Below, one piece after another: positions 1 to 5,296 of a stretch of DNA of 5,296 nucleotides. The stretch is from the NCBI GenBank assembly GCA_022600395.1, contig JAHZKM010000039.1:1-5296 (forward strand), given 5' to 3'. The stretch is from Pseudomonadota bacterium. Its GTDB lineage: Bacteria; Pseudomonadota; Gammaproteobacteria; PS1; Pseudothioglobaceae. The translations under genes were made by a program, and so were the position numbers. Every line of letters starts with the position of its first letter. Positions within the stretch are counted from its first letter, which is position 1. The notes under the pieces were generated by a model. The model was not told where the DNA came from, ran no database searches, and was given only the letters and a program-made list of their open reading frames with translations.

Positions 1-417
1 GGCAACGATTACTTTGTCAGGCGCAATGGGAATCAAATCACCTAAAAATTGCTTAAAGAATAATTCACCATAAACGCCAATCACACCTGCACGCAATTTT
101 GAAGGATCAATTAGATGTTGTGCGCCACGTTCATGCACATACACACTAGCATTGGGCAGGTGTTTAATTAACTCACCTGCACCGCCCGCATGATCTAGGT
201 GGATATGTGTGAGAATGATATAGTCAACTGCTTCAACATTGATGTTTTTTGCTTTGAGAGTTGCGAGTAGTGCTGGTACTGACAAATGACAACCTGTATC
301 AATAAATGCTGCTCGACCTTGATGCTCAATTAAATAAGCAGCAACAAAGTCCTGGCGCATATGCTGGGTATCAATACAGGTAATGTTAAAGTCTAGTTCG
401 TGATAAATAGGTTTCAT
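1..417 (-). CDS. MBL-fold metallo-hydrolase, N-terminal part (runs off the window)
   Basis: The minus-strand frame opens with ATG at 417-415 and stays open for 139 codons to the window edge, so the C-terminus is missing. The product begins MKPIYHELDF and carries the metallo-beta-lactamase signature THIHLDHAGG at residues 70-79, with metal ligands H71, H73, D75 and H76. A preceding FIDTGC (38-43) matches the usual beta-strand before the active site. A later VHERGAQHLIDPSKL (94-108) resembles the VHxRGAxHLIDPS stretch of a glyoxalase II-like subgroup. The family consists of cytosolic, usually dinuclear zinc hydrolases acting on thioesters, lactones or similar substrates; the substrate cannot be told from this fragment. 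The later metal-binding His and Asp are outside the window. No clear Shine-Dalgarno precedes the ATG. The gene lies behind the terminator at 437-462, so it probably has its own weak promoter or depends on read-through. Confidence 0.9.
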   Translation of the reverse strand, partial: MKPIYHELDFNITCIDTQHMRQDFVAAYLIEHQGRAAFIDTGCHLSVPALLATLKAKNINVEAVDYIILTHIHLDHAGGAGELIKHLPNASVYVHERGAQHLIDPSKLRAGVIGVYGELFFKQFLGDLIPIAPDKVIVA

Positions 418-436
418 AGGCTTATTTTAGAACAAA

Positions 437-462
437 AAAAACCGTCCAATTGGACGGTTTTT
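437..462 (-). terminator. Rho-independent terminator after the DUF302 gene (perfect palindrome, possibly bidirectional)
   Basis: The 26 bases form a perfect inverted repeat: AAAAACCGTCCAA pairs with its mirror copy about the AATT centre. Read on the minus strand, the GC-rich stem CCGTCC/GGACGG is followed by an eight-T run (complement of 434-441), the classic intrinsic terminator. It sits 18 nt past the DUF302 stop codon. The plus strand also has a five-T tail, so the element could stop transcription both ways, although no plus-strand gene is visible to its left. Confidence 0.9.
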
Positions 463-480
463 AACTGATTCCGCTAGGCT

Positions 481-1101
481 TTAGAAGTCACCTTCTGCAC
501 CACCATTTTGAATAGCTGTAATCACTTCTTGTACTCTTAATGCTTTTTCAAGTAAATAGTCTGGTAATGGCGCACCACCATAAATCATCGCATTCATGTC
601 GAGTGTGTATAGCCATCTTTGACCTTCTTGGTCTTCAATTAGGGCTAAACGACAAGGCAAGTAAGCTGAAAATGCATCTGAGTGATCAACCATCGTCATT
701 GCAGTACGTGGCGAGCAGTATTGGTAGATTTTAAGGAATCTTTGCTTTTCACCCGTTTGTAATTCAACCATCTCAGATAGAGGTAGCATACCAACAGAGC
801 GAATGCCTTCAGCAGTTGCAATACTTTCCATTGCTTCTTCAACATCACCGTTTGATACATCGTCAGCCACTTTAACGCGCACAATAGACGCCATTGTAAT
901 ATCTCCAGTATCTAGCAATGTGTTAGCCATTGGCATATATACCTTAGACATTGAATCTGGATGTAGTTTTGGTGAAACCATTTCACTAATAATTTTTCCA
1001 GTGACACCATCGTATTTCATTTGTAGTGATATACCGTAATAAACAGCAATGGCACCAATAATCATTAATACCCATTTAACCAAACTAATAATTCCACCCA
1101 T
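481..1101 (-). CDS. Membrane-anchored DUF302 family protein
   Basis: The 206-residue product begins with a hydrophobic segment (about residues 4-23, SLVKWVLMIIGAIAVYYGIS) that looks like an uncleaved membrane anchor; the rest is soluble. The C-terminal part (about 115-200) has the DUF302 pattern: a Cys-Ser-Pro (C129) after a beta strand, then AYLPCRLALIED (146-157, C150), and a Gly-rich loop MIYGGAPLP (172-180). DUF302 proteins are small and common in sulfur-oxidising and other proteobacteria; their biochemical role is not established to my knowledge. The start is supported by AGGAG at 1108-1112 with 6-nt spacing. The gene is the last before a strong terminator and lies 86 nt after the CBS gene, so it may be the distal gene of the DUF1538 operon or have its own promoter. 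A TTGACG hexamer at 1160-1165 is a possible -35, but no good -10 follows. The family call is from motif memory, not a profile search. Confidence 0.82.
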   Translation of the reverse strand: MGGIISLVKWVLMIIGAIAVYYGISLQMKYDGVTGKIISEMVSPKLHPDSMSKVYMPMANTLLDTGDITMASIVRVKVADDVSNGDVEEAMESIATAEGIRSVGMLPLSEMVELQTGEKQRFLKIYQYCSPRTAMTMVDHSDAFSAYLPCRLALIEDQEGQRWLYTLDMNAMIYGGAPLPDYLLEKALRVQEVITAIQNGGAEGDF

Positions 1102-1107
1102 TCTTAT

Positions 1108-1112
1108 CTCCT
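1108..1112 (-). promoter_or_regulatory. Ribosome binding site of the DUF302 gene
   Basis: AGGAG on the minus strand, preceded by a run of A and 6 nt from the ATG at 1101. It fixes the start and indicates strong independent translation of DUF302. Confidence 0.8.
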
Positions 1113-1187
1113 TTTTTTAAATTAAATCTCTAAACATGAATTACAGATTTTAGCACCATCGTCAACCATAATGGTAAAAATATATCA

Positions 1188-1601
1188 TTATGAGATTCTT
1201 AGTCCGTTAAACACAATATTAGTGAGACTGATAACGCCAACGACTTTGCCATTATCTAAAACAGGGCAGCGCGATAAATTAAAATGGGTAAGTAGCTCTG
1301 CACAATAACGAATATCCATATCAGGATGAACAGACATAGCAGGCTTATTCATAATTTCATAAATGTTTACTCGGTCAAGTGCTCGATCTTTAGCAATTAC
1401 TTTTGAAGCAATATCTGCAATTAAAACAACACCATATTCATCATAATCGTGTGATTTTTCCACTAAAAGCATTTTGGTTTTTTTATATTTCATGTCAGCA
1501 AGCGCCTGTTCGACAGTGGTTTTTCCATCAACAATGTCAACTTGCGGCCACATGACGTCTTTGACAAAAGTAGGTGTCTTTTTTTGTATATTGGTACTCA
1601 T
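1188..1601 (-). CDS. Small protein made of two CBS domains
   Basis: The 137-residue product is almost entirely a CBS pair (Bateman module). CBS1 spans about 13-70 (VKDVM opening, GVVLIADI at 57-64) and CBS2 about 79-133 (IYEIMNKPAMSV opening, GVISLTNIV at 122-130). Such pairs usually bind adenine nucleotides (AMP, ADP, ATP or S-adenosylmethionine) and regulate a partner protein. The usual ribose-binding pattern G-h-x-S/T-x-x-D is incomplete in both halves: CBS2 has Thr-Asn where Asp is expected, and CBS1 has the Asp (D63) but Ile instead of Ser/Thr. Ligand binding is therefore plausible but not certain. No catalytic or DNA-binding domain is attached, so it probably acts in trans on a neighbour. 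The ATG overlaps the stop of the PII-like gene (TAATG), implying translational coupling; its GGAG (1610-1613) lies inside that gene. Confidence 0.9.
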   Translation of the reverse strand: MSTNIQKKTPTFVKDVMWPQVDIVDGKTTVEQALADMKYKKTKMLLVEKSHDYDEYGVVLIADIASKVIAKDRALDRVNIYEIMNKPAMSVHPDMDIRYCAELLTHFNLSRCPVLDNGKVVGVISLTNIVFNGLRIS

Positions 1602-1951
1602 TATATTTTCTCCTCTACAGTGTGTTCTAGTGCTTGAATTTGATGCATGACACCGACGGCGTCCTCGACATCTATCTGGAATGCAATTCCTTCTTTTGAA
1701 TTTTCTTCAAAACTACCCGCCTGGGCAATGCTTTCTAAAATATCTCTTGCTAGGTGTTGCTCAACCAGTAAGAGTAACACGTCTCTAGGCGTCTCCATGC
1801 TTAAGCCTAAAAATGTTTTGGTGTGCTCAAGACCTTCTCCTCGAGCTTGAGAAATAATGGTTGATCCTGTAGCACCTTTTTCTCTGGCAGCCTCAAGAAT
1901 ATTGTCGGTTTTGTCGCTATCAACAAAAGCGATAATCAATTTAAAATGCAT
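1601..1951 (-). CDS. PII-like signalling protein of the DUF1538 operon
   Basis: The 116 residues match the PII (GlnB/GlnK) fold in length and layout: strand KLIIAFV (4-10), helix DKTDNILEAAREKG (13-26), strand GSTIISQARGEG (29-40), a T-loop region about 36-55, strand DVLLLLVE (57-64), helix 67-78 and strand GIAFQIDVEDAVGV (88-101). PII proteins are trimers that sense ATP/ADP and metabolites and bind enzymes or transporters through the T-loop. This one is not a classical GlnB. It lacks the T-loop Tyr that is uridylylated and the TGKxGDGK B-loop; GSFEENSKEG (79-88) stands in its place. It is therefore better called PII-like, with unknown ligands. AGGAGG lies 4 nt before the ATG. It sits directly after two membrane genes and is coupled to the CBS gene, suggesting it controls the transporter, as GlnK does AmtB or SbtB does SbtA; that analogy is inference. 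Confidence 0.85.
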   Translation of the reverse strand: MHFKLIIAFVDSDKTDNILEAAREKGATGSTIISQARGEGLEHTKTFLGLSMETPRDVLLLLVEQHLARDILESIAQAGSFEENSKEGIAFQIDVEDAVGVMHQIQALEHTVEEKI

Positions 1952-1955
1952 ATTG

Positions 1956-1961
1956 CCTCCT
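1956..1961 (-). promoter_or_regulatory. Ribosome binding site of the PII-like gene
   Basis: A perfect AGGAGG on the minus strand, 4 nt before the ATG at 1951 and inside the 11-nt gap after the DUF1538 stop. It is the strongest Shine-Dalgarno in the operon, so the small regulator may be made in excess over the membrane subunits. Confidence 0.85.
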
Positions 1962-1962
1962 G

Positions 1963-2709
1963 TTATTGATTGGGTTTGTCATGATTGGAAAGATGAATAA
2001 TTTGTACATAAGCCAGTACGCTCATAATGGGAAAAAGTGAAGCAAAGGCGATTAATCCAAAGCCATCTGTAAGTGGATTGCGCCCATCAATGGCACTAGA
2101 AAGGCCAAGGCCTAGAGCGGCAATAATAGGCACAGTTACAATAGAAGTAGTTACGCCACCTGCATCATAAGCTAGAGCAACAATGCTTTTTGGTGAAAAA
2201 TAAGTTTGAATTAGAACCAATATATAACCGCCAATAATAAAATAGTGCAAAGGTAATCCGGTGACAATTCTAAAACTTCCTAAGGCGATGCCAATTGCCA
2301 CGCCAATTGCCACAGTAATTCGTAATGCTTTGATTTTAATAAAGCCACCAGACACTTGATTAGCTTTGATAGCCACTGCTAATAGCGATGGCTCGGCAAT
2401 GGTTGTAGCAAAGCCAATACAGCCTGCGAAAATATAAACCCAATAATAGCTATACCAATCAAGAGAATTGCTAACCAAATCACTCGATGTAAGCTGGGTT
2501 GCCATAATTTTCCCGAGTGGGAATAGGGCTTTTTCAAGACCAATAATTAAAAAATTAAGCCCTAGCCAAACTAAGATAAAGCCAATAATAATACGTTTTA
2601 AATGCGGAATTTTTTGCTTGAGTATGCCCACTTGAAAAACAAACAAGATAACAACAATGGGAACAACCGCCCAAAATGTTTGAACAAAATGCTGTATTAA
2701 TGATGTCAT
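1963..2709 (-). CDS. DUF1538 family integral membrane protein, second copy
   Basis: The 248-residue product is very hydrophobic, with about six or seven membrane segments (near 12-30, 38-58, 90-108, 131-148, 155-170, 185-205 and 217-238) and a short hydrophilic tail SNHDKPNQ. Family motifs are ATTIAEPSLLAVA (101-113), YDAGGVTTSIVTVP (181-194) and DGRNPLTDGFGLIAFASLFP (208-227). The conserved Glu-Pro in a membrane segment and the YDAGGVTT loop suggest a transport path, but no DUF1538 substrate is known to me. It is clearly a paralogue of the gene just upstream, with motifs in the same order and spacing. Its ATG overlaps that gene's TGA by 4 nt (ATGA) and there is no good Shine-Dalgarno, so it is probably translated by coupling. 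Tandem copies suggest a heteromeric complex or the split halves of a duplicated protein. Confidence 0.88.
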   Translation of the reverse strand: MTSLIQHFVQTFWAVVPIVVILFVFQVGILKQKIPHLKRIIIGFILVWLGLNFLIIGLEKALFPLGKIMATQLTSSDLVSNSLDWYSYYWVYIFAGCIGFATTIAEPSLLAVAIKANQVSGGFIKIKALRITVAIGVAIGIALGSFRIVTGLPLHYFIIGGYILVLIQTYFSPKSIVALAYDAGGVTTSIVTVPIIAALGLGLSSAIDGRNPLTDGFGLIAFASLFPIMSVLAYVQIIHLSNHDKPNQ

Positions 2710-3436
2710 TGGACGATACCAAATATCATAATTGCAACAATGGGTAAGAGTGAGGCGATAGCAATCATGCCAAATCCGTCAATTAGTGGGTTTCTAGCAC
2801 GAATACTGCTACTGAGTCCAACACCGAGTGCTGTTAGCAAAGGAACTGTAATTGGCCCAGTCGTTACGCCACCAGCGTCATAAGCAATCCCAATAATAAA
2901 ATCTGGTGCCAAGAGCGTGCTAATCATAACAAGCACATAACCACCAATAATTAAATATTGAATTGCCCAGCCTTTAAGAATCTTAATAACACCAATGACT
3001 ACTGAAAGTCCAACTGCAATAGCCACCGTATAACGTAGTGTTTGAGCATACTGGGTAAGCTGCGTATCTGAGGTAATAATCCCGCCAAATTGAGCAACTT
3101 TTGCCGCCTCATTAGCCATGACTATTAAATCAGGTTCGGCAATCGTAGCGCCAAACCCTAGTGCAAAAGAAAAAATAAGTAGCCATGCAATAGAGCCTTT
3201 TTTAACAAAAGAGAAAGCCAAAACCTCGCCAATAGGGAATAGGCCGAGTTTTAATCCATGCATAAATAGAGTTAGACCAATCAACACGGATCCTGTTCCT
3301 ATGATGATATTGTCAATATTGGGAATAGGCTGTTGCAAAACAACAATTTGAAAAAAAGCAACAACCAACACAATGGGGCTAAATCTTTGGCACTATCGAC
3401 TAGATTGTTGGCAAATTGATAAAGCGATTTATTCAT
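2706..3436 (-). CDS. DUF1538 family integral membrane protein, first copy, with an apparent 5' frameshift
   Basis: The main frame (2706-3371) gives 221 residues with the DUF1538 motifs GATIAEPDLIVMA (74-86), YDAGGVTTGPITVPLL (164-179) and ARNPLIDGFGMIAIASLLP (192-210), and about six membrane segments. That frame can start only at a GTG (3371) with no ribosome binding site, already inside the first membrane segment; an in-frame TAG lies at 3393-3395. A second frame from ATG 3436 reads MNKSLYQ up to DLA at 3377 and runs into a stop at 3299-3301. Adding one base to the C4 run (3375-3378) joins the two as DLAPIVLVVAFFQIVV. This aligns with AVVPIVVILFVFQVGI of the paralogue and gives about 243 residues, against 248. 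I take the intact gene to span 2706-3436. The shift may be a sequencing or assembly error, a real mutation or, less likely, programmed. If real, only the truncated GTG form could be made. It is the first gene of the operon, behind a good promoter. Confidence 0.8.
3375..3378 (-). other. Apparent -1 base frameshift site in a C4 run
   Basis: On the minus strand the text reads GCC CCA TTG, whereas continuity of the protein needs GCC CCC ATT GTG. One C is missing from a short homopolymer. Upstream of the run the good frame starts at ATG 3436; downstream it is the frame of the 221-residue DUF1538 body. Confidence 0.75.
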
Positions 3437-3461
3437 AAGTGTTCTTTTAGAGGTGCACTGA

Positions 3462-3491
3462 ATTATAATACTTGCTCATGAGTCATGTCAT
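3462..3491 (-). promoter_or_regulatory. Sigma70-type promoter of the DUF1538 operon
   Basis: On the minus strand, ATGACA (3491-3486, five of six to TTGACA) and a perfect TATAAT (3467-3462) are separated by 18 nt. The predicted transcript start is near 3455, leaving a leader of about 19 nt before ATG 3436. The -35 lies inside the first codons of the divergent PabC-MltG gene. The leader has no strong Shine-Dalgarno. Confidence 0.65.
3464..3469 (+). promoter_or_regulatory. Candidate -10 of the PabC-MltG gene, near-leaderless
   Basis: TATAAT on the plus strand is offset by only 2 nt from the TATAAT of the divergent operon, because ATTATAAT is a palindrome. A start of transcription about 7 nt downstream would fall at about 3476, next to ATG 3478, giving a leaderless or near-leaderless mRNA. 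No Shine-Dalgarno precedes the ATG. The weakness is that no good -35 is seen: GTTCTT or TTCTTT at 3441-3447 is the best. Confidence 0.4.
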
Positions 3492-5268
3492 CTTAATTAA
3501 TGGAAAAAAACAGAGCAAGCTAAGCGTATTTAATCGCCTGGTTCAGTTTGGCGATGGTTTGTTTGAAACCTGCTTAGTGGTCGATCAAAAACTACTTTTA
3601 GCCGAAGCGCATTTTCAGCGATTAGAAAAAGGCGCCAAGCGTTTAAAAATAGCAGCAATACCTCGCTCCCTCTGGATTAAAGAGATTGCCAAGGCAGTTT
3701 ACATGGCTAAGCTAGATAAAGCTGTGGTGAAAATAATACTTTCTCGCGGTGAAACCTCTAGAGGCTATGGATACGATCAATCTATCACACCTACTCGCAT
3801 TATTGTCGTTTCCAAGGCACCTGATTTACCCAAAGATTACAGTTTGAGTTTGTGTCATAGTGGCTATGCAACTAATCAACTACTTTCTGAAATCAAGCAT
3901 TGCAATCGCTTAGAGCAAATTCTTGCACGCACCCACCTTAAAACTCAAGAATGTATCATGCTTGATCCGCAAGCTCAAGTGATATCTGTCAGTCAAGGCA
4001 ATATTTTTGCTTTTAAAAATGGTGTGCTTTTAACACCCGGGTTGAGCGAGTGTGGCATTGAAGGGACCAGGCGTCAGGCTATTATTGAACTATCCAGAGA
4101 GCTTGGAGTTTCAGTAGAAATTTGCAGCTTGAGTGTTGCAGAGTTGTTAGCCTGTGATGAAGTGTTTATTAGTAACAGCGTGATAGGCATTAAACCTATT
4201 AGACAAATTAATGAACAAAAATATTCTCAGCATCAATTGACCACTCAATTGCAAGATGCCTTAAATGAGCATATACATAAGCGTAAAAATTTCTCTTTAC
4301 TAAAGCCAAAAAAAGGTTTTTTAAAAGGCTGGTTAACACTAGCTTTAGCTTTGCTTATAGCCTGGTCTGTGTGGGCGAATAAGATCAATGTGGTGGAGTC
4401 AACAGTTTATCAATTGCCCCAAGGAGCAACCATCCATTCAACGGCCAATAGTCTTAAGCAGCAAGGTTTGGTAAACTCGGCTCAGTTTGTGGTGTGGTCG
4501 GCCAAGTTGCTAGGAGTGTCTAACTCATTAAAATCCGGTTATTACGATATTGATAAGAATACTAGTGTACTAAGCTTGCTTGATAACTTTTCCAAAGCGC
4601 AAGTTGCTACTCGACAAATAACCTTAATAGAAGGTCAAACTGTGCAGTCTTATTATCAATCACTTAGTCAGCATCCAGCGCTTACATCATCAAATTCGCT
4701 TAAAGATATTTTGCAAAAAACAAGTGCGAAGGCGCCTTATGATGGCAAGTTTTGGCCAGATAGCTACCAAGTTAATTATGCAGATAGTGTGCTTAGTGTT
4801 TTTAATAGGGCGCATGAATTATTGCAAGAGAAGCTGTCACAAGCTTGGGAAAATAGAGCCAAAAATCTGCCATTACAAAGTGCAAACCAAGCGCTAATAC
4901 TTGCATCTCTTATCGAAAAAGAAACAGCCAATCAAGCAGAGAAGCCAAAAATTGCAGGCGTTTTTATCAACCGACTACAAAAAAATATGCGCCTGCAAAC
5001 TGATCCAACTGTTGCATACGCCTTAGGCAATGCGTATCAGGGAAAACTAACCAAAAAAGATTTGTGGTTTGAGAGTCCATACAATACTTATCGTCACAAA
5101 GGCTTACCGCCAGGGCCTATTAGCTCGGTAAGTCTTGCCTCTTTAAATGCAGCGGTGCATCCTTTGAAATCTGATTATTTATACTTTGTATCTAAAAAAG
5201 ACGGCACCCATGCATTTGCAAAAACTTATAAACAACACCTTATTAATATCAATAAGTATCTAAAATAA
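3478..5268 (+). CDS. Fusion of aminodeoxychorismate lyase (PabC) and endolytic murein transglycosylase (MltG)
   Basis: One 596-residue frame holds two full enzymes. Residues 1-267 are a fold-type IV PLP enzyme: FGDGLFET (24-31), the Schiff-base Lys K140 in IKHCNRLEQ (139-147), and LLTPGLSECGIEGTRR (184-199). This matches PabC, which splits 4-amino-4-deoxychorismate into p-aminobenzoate and pyruvate for folate. A basic linker of roughly 15 residues leads to a membrane segment (about 283-301, GWLTLALALLIAWSVWA). Then comes a LysM-like region (305-380) and the YceG/MltG catalytic domain, with IEKET (479-483) holding the catalytic Glu, RLQTDPTV (505-512) and YNTYRHKGLPPGPI (535-548). MltG cuts nascent glycan strands in the periplasm. 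The predicted topology is PabC in the cytosol and MltG outside. No ATG, GTG or TTG start suitable for a separate MltG occurs before the membrane segment. ATG 3478 is preferred over an in-frame TTG at 3472 because MSHVILING fits the PabC N-terminus. The usual symbols would be pabC and mltG. Confidence 0.93.
   Translation: MSHVILINGKKQSKLSVFNRLVQFGDGLFETCLVVDQKLLLAEAHFQRLEKGAKRLKIAAIPRSLWIKEIAKAVYMAKLDKAVVKIILSRGETSRGYGYDQSITPTRIIVVSKAPDLPKDYSLSLCHSGYATNQLLSEIKHCNRLEQILARTHLKTQECIMLDPQAQVISVSQGNIFAFKNGVLLTPGLSECGIEGTRRQAIIELSRELGVSVEICSLSVAELLACDEVFISNSVIGIKPIRQINEQKYSQHQLTTQLQDALNEHIHKRKNFSLLKPKKGFLKGWLTLALALLIAWSVWANKINVVESTVYQLPQGATIHSTANSLKQQGLVNSAQFVVWSAKLLGVSNSLKSGYYDIDKNTSVLSLLDNFSKAQVATRQITLIEGQTVQSYYQSLSQHPALTSSNSLKDILQKTSAKAPYDGKFWPDSYQVNYADSVLSVFNRAHELLQEKLSQAWENRAKNLPLQSANQALILASLIEKETANQAEKPKIAGVFINRLQKNMRLQTDPTVAYALGNAYQGKLTKKDLWFESPYNTYRHKGLPPGPISSVSLASLNAAVHPLKSDYLYFVSKKDGTHAFAKTYKQHLININKYLK
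4324..4380 (+). other. Transmembrane segment joining the PabC and MltG halves
   Basis: This encodes about residues 283-301, a hydrophobic stretch flanked on its N side by Lys-rich sequence (KPKKGFLKG). By the positive-inside rule the PabC half stays in the cytosol and the MltG half is exported. It corresponds to the N-terminal anchor of ordinary MltG, whose own start codon is absent here. Confidence 0.8.
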
Positions 5269-5273
5269 AACCT

Positions 5274-5296
5274 ATGCAAACAGGAAAGTTTATCAC
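5274..5296 (+). CDS. tmk: Thymidylate kinase, first residues only (runs off the window)
   Basis: An ATG 5 nt after the PabC-MltG stop opens MQTGKFI and the first two bases of a likely Thr codon before the window ends. GKFIT is the usual N-terminal strand of Tmk, just before its P-loop, and tmk follows pabC-mltG in many gammaproteobacteria. Tmk phosphorylates dTMP to dTDP. The call rests on seven residues plus gene order; the P-loop itself is outside the window. The ribosome binding site is weak (AAAATAAAACCT), so translation may be coupled to the upstream gene. Confidence 0.65.

Noticed and set aside
424..449. TTGGAC and TAAAAT on the minus strand as a promoter for the MBL-fold gene
   Set aside because: The spacing is only 14 nt and the first hexamer is part of the terminator stem, so it is unlikely to work as a standard promoter.
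540..734. Open frame on the plus strand opposite the DUF302 gene
   Set aside because: It is antisense to a convincing gene, has no ribosome binding site, and its composition does not resemble a family I know. The same applies to 803-1039 (+), 696-884 (-, another frame), 1647-1850 (+) and 3118-3351 (+).
1155..1175. Inverted repeat ACCAT...ATGGT between the CBS and DUF302 genes, considered as an internal terminator or operator
   Set aside because: The stem is only 5 bp and AT-rich, and it is not followed by a T run on the minus strand. A TTGACG at 1160-1165 inside it lacks a decent -10 at 16-18 nt.
2706..3371. Accepting GTG 3371 as the true start of the first DUF1538 gene
   Set aside because: There is no ribosome binding site. 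The protein would lose the start of its first membrane segment compared with the paralogue, and a matching N-terminus exists in the neighbouring frame.
3472..3474. TTG as the start of the PabC-MltG gene
   Set aside because: It adds only Met-Leu before an ATG that fits the PabC N-terminus, and it has no ribosome binding site of its own.

Overview
The window is an AT-rich, tightly packed stretch of bacterial chromosome. The gene set (a PabC/MltG protein followed by the start of tmk, DUF302, and PII- and CBS-linked DUF1538 membrane proteins) fits a gammaproteobacterium. A free-living or symbiotic sulfur oxidiser of the SUP05/Thioglobus type is my best guess, but that is inference from gene content and composition; no marker gene is present.

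Layout. Everything from 1 to about 3436 reads on the minus strand. The far-left gene (1-417, cut by the window edge) is an MBL-fold metallo-hydrolase. A perfect palindromic terminator (437-462) separates it from a membrane-anchored DUF302 protein (481-1101). Upstream of that lies a compact four-gene group: a CBS-pair protein (1188-1601), a small PII-like protein (1601-1951) and two tandem DUF1538 membrane proteins (1963-2709 and 2706-3436). The junctions are 4-nt overlap, 11-nt gap and 1-nt overlap, so these four are almost certainly co-transcribed; DUF302 follows after 86 nt and may belong too. The likely promoter (3462-3491) lies upstream of the first DUF1538 gene. That gene has an apparent 1-base frameshift near its 5' end.

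The right part reads on the plus strand. One long frame (3478-5268) encodes a complete aminodeoxychorismate lyase (PabC, folate synthesis) joined in frame to a complete membrane-anchored endolytic murein transglycosylase (MltG). The first 23 nt of a probable tmk follow. Many gammaproteobacteria have separate pabC, mltG (yceG) and tmk genes in this order; here the first two are fused.

Working together. The DUF1538 pair looks like a two-subunit membrane transporter or channel with two soluble regulators, one PII-like and one CBS (adenine-nucleotide type). Its substrate is unknown. This cassette is the best candidate here for a poorly described system; the PabC-MltG fusion is the second. No RNA genes, CRISPR arrays or mobile elements were seen, and no gene-free stretch exceeds 110 bases.
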